Below are positions 32,650 through 33,840 of a stretch of DNA of 33,840 nt, piece by piece. The position numbers and the translations under genes are program-made. The stretch comes from Candidatus Omnitrophota bacterium. GTDB lineage: Bacteria > Omnitrophota > Gorgyraeia > Duberdicusellales > 4484-171. The stretch spans positions 1 through 33,840 of the forward strand of contig JAQVMQ010000011.1 in the NCBI GenBank assembly GCA_028703535.1, read 5' to 3'. The notes beneath the pieces are model-generated. The model was not told where the DNA came from, did not search any database, and saw only the letters and a list, made by a program, of their open reading frames with translations. Position 1 is the first letter of the stretch. Each line of letters begins with the position of its first letter.

Positions 32650-33757
32650 ATTCGACCTGTTTCTCCCCGCTCATAGACGCATTAATAAATACTGCTATTA
32701 AAATAAAATGAATGACCAGGCTGCTGCCACCATAACTCATAAAAGGAAGCGGTAGTCCTTTAGTAGGGAACAGCCCTCCCGACACACCTATATTAACTAT
32801 AATTTCCAGAAAGAAAATAAAAATTATACCTAAACAAAGCAATTTTAAAAAATAATTTCTTATATTACCGGCAGTAATAAACATCCAATAAAATAAGCAA
32901 CAAAAAATCGTCATCAGAACAATCACTCCCAAAAAGCCAAATTCTTCTGCATATATTGAAAAAATAAAATCAGTATGTGCCGCCGGCAAAAAGAAAAGTT
33001 TTTGTTTGCCCTCACCAAGCCCTACTCCCCAAAAACCGCCCTGCGCATATGCAATTTGAGACTGTATAAGCTGATATCCCGCGCCATGCGGATCAGAAAA
33101 TGGATTTATATATGCAGTTATTCGTTTCACCCTATACGGAAACAATAATACTAAAATAATGACAAAAACCATACCTAACGCGCATATAGAACCCAACACT
33201 TTTTTGCTTGCACCTGTTAAAAATAACATTAGCAATAGCCATACGGCCCAAAAAACGGCAGTACCCAGATCCGACTGTAATAGTGCTAATAAACAGATCA
33301 ACCCTGAAACAATGCCTATAGGCAAAACTCCCTTACTAAAATCTCCTATAAGCCCTTTTTTACGATACAAATAATCAACACAATAGAATAAAAACGATAA
33401 TTTTAATAGTTCCGAAGGCTGTCCTGAAAAAAATAAAATATTAACCCATCGTTTAGCACCCCCAGCAGTTTTACCCGCAATAAGTACTATACCCATAAGG
33501 AGAATGGTAAAAATAAGCATCTGCTTGGCATATTTACGCAAAATACGTAAATCAAGAACAAGCATACAAAAAAACATAATTAGGCCTATAAAAAAAGAAA
33601 TCAGCTGACGTTTGAAAAAATAAAGCGCATCATGAAAATTGCGATACCCATAAAATGAAGAGGCTTCATACACCATAAGAAGCCCGATAAATGCAACAAC
33701 CAGAACAAAAAAAAGAATTCTCCGGCGTAATTGTTTTTCCGGCGTAATAAAAGACAT
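32627..33757 (-). CDS. ftsW: Lipid II polymerase FtsW (RodA/FtsW/SpoVE family)
   Basis: FtsW is the septal peptidoglycan glycosyltransferase with about ten membrane helices. I start at the ATG ending at 33757 (MSFITPEKQLRRRI), which has AAAGG upstream, rather than a TTG 60 bases earlier. Motifs are FFSGQPSELLKLSFLF, AYINPFSDPHGAGYQLIQSQ, LGEGKQKLFFLPAAHTDFIF (usual LPEAHTDFIF, Glu to Ala but the key Asp kept) and LPLPFMSYGGSSLV. About 376 residues is normal. Adjacent murG and murC favour FtsW over RodA. It is the first complete gene of the run in this window. Confidence 0.92.
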   Translation of the reverse strand: MSFITPEKQLRRRILFFVLVVAFIGLLMVYEASSFYGYRNFHDALYFFKRQLISFFIGLIMFFCMLVLDLRILRKYAKQMLIFTILLMGIVLIAGKTAGGAKRWVNILFFSGQPSELLKLSFLFYCVDYLYRKKGLIGDFSKGVLPIGIVSGLICLLALLQSDLGTAVFWAVWLLLMLFLTGASKKVLGSICALGMVFVIILVLLFPYRVKRITAYINPFSDPHGAGYQLIQSQIAYAQGGFWGVGLGEGKQKLFFLPAAHTDFIFSIYAEEFGFLGVIVLMTIFCCLFYWMFITAGNIRNYFLKLLCLGIIFIFFLEIIVNIGVSGGLFPTKGLPLPFMSYGGSSLVIHFILIAVFINASMSGEKQVEYDEKEKS

Positions 33758-33796
33758 ATTTACCTTTTTAGTTATGAAAATCGACTTTTCTATAAT

Positions 33797-33825
33797 ATTA
33801 TACACTAAAACAACCAATTAATCAG
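33797..33825 (-). promoter_or_regulatory. ftsW: Possible promoter upstream of ftsW
   Basis: A perfect TATAAT (33797-33802, minus strand) lies about 40 bp before the ftsW ATG, but the -35 position at 17-bp spacing (CTGATT, 33820-33825) is poor. It may start the mur-fts transcript. The upstream genes are outside the window, so read-through cannot be judged. Confidence 0.3.
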
Positions 33826-33840
33826 CATGCATCTATTTAG

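Noticed and set aside
1..33840. CRISPR array, transposase or phage module
   Set aside because: No regularly spaced direct repeats, no recombinase or transposase motifs and no phage structural genes were seen; apart from the S23-type fossil the window is chromosomal housekeeping.

Overview
The window is one long, almost gap-free run of genes, all on the minus strand, from an AT-rich diderm (outer-membrane, LPS-making) bacterium. The outer-membrane assembly genes (bamA, skp, lpxD, lpxA), an lpxC-fabZ gene fusion, a SpoVG protein in an LPS-producing cell, a split transketolase and a tiny bS22-like ribosomal protein together suggest an uncultured lineage such as Omnitrophota or a relative. This placement is inferred from gene content only; Bacteroidota share the lpxC-fabZ fusion but fit the rest less well.

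Transcription runs right to left. (1) 33757-25744 is a cell-wall and division cluster: ftsW, murG, a secreted gluzincin protease, murC, murB, ddl, ftsQ and a strongly divergent ftsA-like gene. No ftsZ follows. (2) 25736-20869 is a signalling cluster in the place where ftsZ might be expected: a 627-residue helical protein, an HD-GYP protein sharing its N-terminal domain, a lone receiver-domain response regulator and a GAF/HD-GYP protein. (3) 20867-17714 is an envelope lipid group: an MGDG-synthase-like glycosyltransferase, an LpxL-type acyltransferase, a GT2 glycosyltransferase and a COG2426 membrane protein.

(4) 17694-12344 starts at a near-consensus promoter and carries hisG, a 29-codon bS22-like gene, a TPR protein, split transketolase, ispE, a spoVG with an inserted zinc ribbon, and tRNA-Gln(UUG). 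(5) 12343-11959 is the only sizeable non-coding stretch. It holds a perfect hairpin, a TCGA-rich repeat patch and the broken remains of a four-helix-bundle (23S rRNA intervening-sequence, S23) gene. (6) 11958-5589 is a housekeeping cluster: glmU, prs, rplY, pth, rpsF, ssb, rpsR, rplI, dnaB. (7) 5566-1 is outer-membrane biogenesis: bamA, skp, lpxD, the lpxC-fabZ fusion and the start of lpxA, which is cut by the window edge.

The genes jointly cover peptidoglycan precursor synthesis (UDP-GlcNAc by GlmU, then MurB/MurC/Ddl, lipid II by MurG, polymerisation by FtsW), early lipid A synthesis (GlmU, LpxA, LpxC, LpxD, late acyltransferase) and outer-membrane protein assembly. The least conventional parts are the degenerate FtsA with its attached HD-GYP signalling block, the SpoVG zinc-ribbon chimera, the protease inside the mur operon and the S23 gene fossil next to tRNA-Gln.
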